Shown: one piece after another, positions 6,552 to 8,631 of the stretch | Numbering within the stretch: the first letter of the stretch is position 1 | How the letters are laid out: each line of letters starts with the position of its first letter | Assembly (NCBI GenBank): GCA_023386855.1 | Contig: JAEWIW010000151.1 | Location: forward strand, 1-8,631 | Reading direction: 5' to 3' | Length of the DNA: 8,631 nucleotides | Origin: Bacteroidota bacterium | Lineage (GTDB): Bacteria; Bacteroidota; Bacteroidia; Chitinophagales; Chitinophagaceae | Program-made: the position numbers and the translations under genes | Notes under the pieces: model-generated | Told to the model about the DNA's origin: nothing | Database searches by the model: none | Seen by the model: the letters and a program-made list of their open reading frames with translations, nothing else

Positions 6552-8198
6552 CTAACGTTTTGCATTAGTAGAATTCAGTGAAGGATGACCGGGAATACTG
6601 CTGGTAATGGCAAGCTTGATAATTTTCTTTTGCATCAATACTGCAGGCACTTTAACATTAAAATCCTGCCGCTCACTTCGTATGTCCTTCACCGTTAGTC
6701 CTGTTGAATAATAATACACCCCAACATTCGGTTCAATAGCGGCAAATAAAATTGATGCTGTATCATATGTTTTTTCCTGGAATAGACCCAGGTAATTGGC
6801 AGGGCTCTTTGATTTAAAATTCATGTATCCATTTTCAATTTTAAGATCAGTAAACTGCACTTTTGAAAATGAATAATAATCATCAATGAACATTAATCCA
6901 GACTCCTTTAACACCTGGTGATTAAAAAACTTGTTGAACAGTATGGAATCTTTTCTTCCCATTACCATTACCTTCTTACCAAAAAGCGAATCTTCTATAG
7001 GCCAGAAATTGTAATTGTTCCTTCTATAGTAAGGAGTGTTTAATCCGAATGCCATATTCCCCGAATAGAACCAATACTTTGATGGAAGCTGGTAAGAATT
7101 AAGCATCACCACCGGAATACCACCGGCTTTTTCGCCCACTTCTTTTACCCATTCGCGGTTTCCATGAAACTCATCTTTACTGATGGATTGAACTCTTTCA
7201 ATATCAAGGGCCATAAATATCCTCAAAGCTAAAACCAGTACAAGCGTTATAGGCAACAGGCGGTATAACCACTTTGTTAACGCTTCGTGGGTAGTGAGAT
7301 AGGTATGAGATAAAATGATAAGGGCAACAAAGGCTGGAACCGTCCAGTTGGCTTCCACTCTTCCTTTAAATGTACTGAAAAGGAAAAAGACGTAAATCCC
7401 CACCAGGCAATATTTCAGGGTCTTCTCAAACTGGTTTGTAGTATGCTGTTGGAAAGAAGCATACAACAATAGCCATCCAACCACCGGGCCCGCCAGGGCC
7501 AATTGTCCTAAGATGTATTCAATGGTGAAACCCACTTCATAAGAAGAAGCATTTCTTTCAAACAAATGATATTGAACAGAAGGAAGGTCGTGCTGTAATT
7601 GCCAGTAGATATGCGGTGCAAATAGTGCAAGCGCAATGCCCGCCACCAGGTAAGTATAAATATTTTTAAATAAAGATGGGTTGGATATTAACGTAAAGAA
7701 CACGAGCAAAATACCATGATACTTGCTATAAAGCATTAAAGCGATTCCGGTTCCGAACAGTATAGCATTGAACAGGTTAGTATTTTGCAGGAACCTTTTA
7801 TACAATAGAAAATATAATGCTGCGAAGAATAATAAAGGCAGGTCAGGTACCGCAAGGATGCCGCCAATCTGCGCCAGCATAAGTGAACCGCAAATCGCAT
7901 AAAACAAAAGATCATTCTTCCTGGGAAGCATGCGATAGATCAATACAAGCGTAAGCGTATTTAGCAGTAAAATAAAAAAACGAACGCCCAGTTCACCCGG
8001 AAATAAAGTTGTTCCTGCTTTTATCAATAATGCGATCATGGGTGGGTGATCAAAATATCCCCAGGCAGGAAAAAGAGAATACACCCAGTAATATGCTTCA
8101 TCATCCATCAGGCCTGTAGTGCCAGCCTGCACCAGGTTGATAAGGAACCAGCAGCCAAAAAACAATTGCTGGTGATTTTCGCGTAGAAATTTTTTCAT
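6552..8198 (-). CDS. GT39/ArnT-like polytopic membrane glycosyltransferase (PMT_2 family)
   Basis: This 548-residue protein looks like a GT-C fold enzyme that takes sugar from a polyprenyl-phosphate donor and transfers it on the periplasmic side of the inner membrane. After a first helix (about 12-28) comes the first periplasmic loop with MDDEAYYW at 31-38, the acidic D-D-E motif of the PMT/ArnT group, followed by GYFDHPPMIALL at 47-58. AVPDLPLLFF at 116-125 matches the second family motif. Further hydrophobic helices lie near 70-88, 97-115, 119-135, 143-172, 180-198, 225-248, 262-276, 286-300 and 312-330; FKGRVEANWTVPAF at 277-290 is a stretch common in this subgroup. A soluble C-terminal region of about 215 residues (331-548) follows, as in ArnT relatives. 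The acceptor (lipid A, glycolipid or protein) is not readable. It follows the NadR-like gene by 34 bases and is probably co-transcribed. Confidence 0.88.
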   Translation of the reverse strand: MKKFLRENHQQLFFGCWFLINLVQAGTTGLMDDEAYYWVYSLFPAWGYFDHPPMIALLIKAGTTLFPGELGVRFFILLLNTLTLVLIYRMLPRKNDLLFYAICGSLMLAQIGGILAVPDLPLLFFAALYFLLYKRFLQNTNLFNAILFGTGIALMLYSKYHGILLVFFTLISNPSLFKNIYTYLVAGIALALFAPHIYWQLQHDLPSVQYHLFERNASSYEVGFTIEYILGQLALAGPVVGWLLLYASFQQHTTNQFEKTLKYCLVGIYVFFLFSTFKGRVEANWTVPAFVALIILSHTYLTTHEALTKWLYRLLPITLVLVLALRIFMALDIERVQSISKDEFHGNREWVKEVGEKAGGIPVVMLNSYQLPSKYWFYSGNMAFGLNTPYYRRNNYNFWPIEDSLFGKKVMVMGRKDSILFNKFFNHQVLKESGLMFIDDYYSFSKVQFTDLKIENGYMNFKSKSPANYLGLFQEKTYDTASILFAAIEPNVGVYYYSTGLTVKDIRSERQDFNVKVPAVLMQKKIIKLAITSSIPGHPSLNSTNAKR

Positions 8199-8232
8199 GA
8201 TTTCAACTTGAGCGCTTGGTACTGCAAAATTT

Positions 8233-8631
8233 TTACTGTTCCATTAATGCTGATACGGCATCAATAGCTTTCTTTAGCCTTTCTTCATAATTGCCACTGA
8301 TATCAACCCAGGGCAGGTTTTCCTTCTCCAGCATATCATGGTAAATAGTATATAACGACTGCCTTGTTTCCAGCTCAGGATATTCCCTTAATTCATCCTT
8401 GACCCAGGGCAGGTCAACATTACAAAGCAGGAAAAGATCATACTGCCTGAACTTTAATTGTTCAAGAATGAATGGATGTGTTTTTTCAAAAACAAATTCA
8501 CACCATACTTTCATTACGTGCATATCCGTATCAATCACCACCAGGTTTGCATCTGACTGCGCCGTTATGGTATCCTCAAGATGAAGCTGGCCCCTTGCAA
8601 TGGTTAACAGGTCTTCATAACTGTATTCCAT
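8233..8631 (-). CDS. NadR-type ribosylnicotinamide kinase-like ATPase (5' part cut by window edge)
   Basis: The 132 residues visible match the C-terminal part of the NadR kinase domain (AAA_28 type), which phosphorylates nicotinamide riboside to NMN in NAD salvage. Seen are YSYEDLLTIARGQ (residues 3-15 of the fragment), VVIDTDMHVMKVW (31-43, Asp pair D34/D36 in the Walker B-like strand), YDLFLLCNVDLPWVKDELRE (64-83, the D-L-P-W motif of this family) and ISGNYEERLKKAI (111-123). The Met at the very edge of the window is most likely internal: the family has about 50-70 more residues with a GxESxGKS/T P-loop before this point, which would lie beyond base 8631. No adenylyltransferase or DNA-binding domain can be judged. 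The gene is upstream of the GT39 gene on the same strand. Function as ribosylnicotinamide kinase is inferred from family; some relatives are annotated only as ATPase. Confidence 0.85.
   Translation of the reverse strand: MEYSYEDLLTIARGQLHLEDTITAQSDANLVVIDTDMHVMKVWCEFVFEKTHPFILEQLKFRQYDLFLLCNVDLPWVKDELREYPELETRQSLYTIYHDMLEKENLPWVDISGNYEERLKKAIDAVSALMEQ

Noticed and set aside
8629..8631. ATG at the window edge as the true start of the NadR-like gene
   Set aside because: The family needs an upstream P-loop region; the visible part begins in mid-domain, so this Met is almost certainly internal.
1..8631. Defence system, mobile element, CRISPR array or tRNA
   Set aside because: No transposase, integrase, nuclease, toxin-antitoxin pair, regularly spaced repeat or clover-leaf sequence was recognised; all genes fit metabolic or envelope families.

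Overview
The window looks like ordinary chromosomal DNA from a member of the Bacteroidota, probably a Chitinophagales- or Sphingobacteriales-like organism (inference). Four things point there. None of the seven visible start codons is preceded by a Shine-Dalgarno sequence. Exact matches to the Bacteroidota -7 promoter box TAnnTTTG occur in front of three genes. The GH3-family protein is of the type common in environmental Bacteroidota, and base composition is moderately AT-rich. Coding density is very high: no gene-free stretch exceeds 68 bases. I see no tRNA, rRNA, CRISPR array, insertion sequence, integrase or attachment site.

Layout. Left, minus strand: an inositol-monophosphatase-family gene (952-1728) is followed after 4 bases by thiL, thiamine-monophosphate kinase, whose last residues run off the left edge. 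A 68-base AT-rich divergent promoter region (1729-1796) separates this pair from a plus-strand run of five genes: a GT2 glycosyltransferase (1797-2891), a GH3-family acyl-acid-amido-synthetase-like enzyme (2960-4486), a LysE-family exporter (4501-5142), a signal-peptide-bearing protein of unknown function (5155-5736) and the monofunctional peptidoglycan glycosyltransferase mtgA (5781-6530). Right, minus strand and convergent with mtgA: a GT39/ArnT-like membrane glycosyltransferase (6552-8198), downstream of a NadR-type ribosylnicotinamide-kinase-like gene whose 5' part is cut by the right edge.

How the genes may work together. Most are housekeeping or envelope genes: thiamine diphosphate synthesis, probable NAD salvage, peptidoglycan strand synthesis and glycan transfer. 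The least explained unit is the GH3 gene with the LysE exporter 14 bases behind it. GH3 enzymes of plants adenylate a carboxylic acid and couple it to an amino acid; LysE proteins export amino acids and related small molecules. The pair could therefore make and export an acyl-amino-acid conjugate, but substrate and product are unknown and this is inference from family and adjacency only. The GT2 protein also carries a C-terminal extension that looks like a shortened accessory domain, and both divergent genes at 1729-1796 have a promoter box placed so close to the ATG that their mRNAs may be leaderless.
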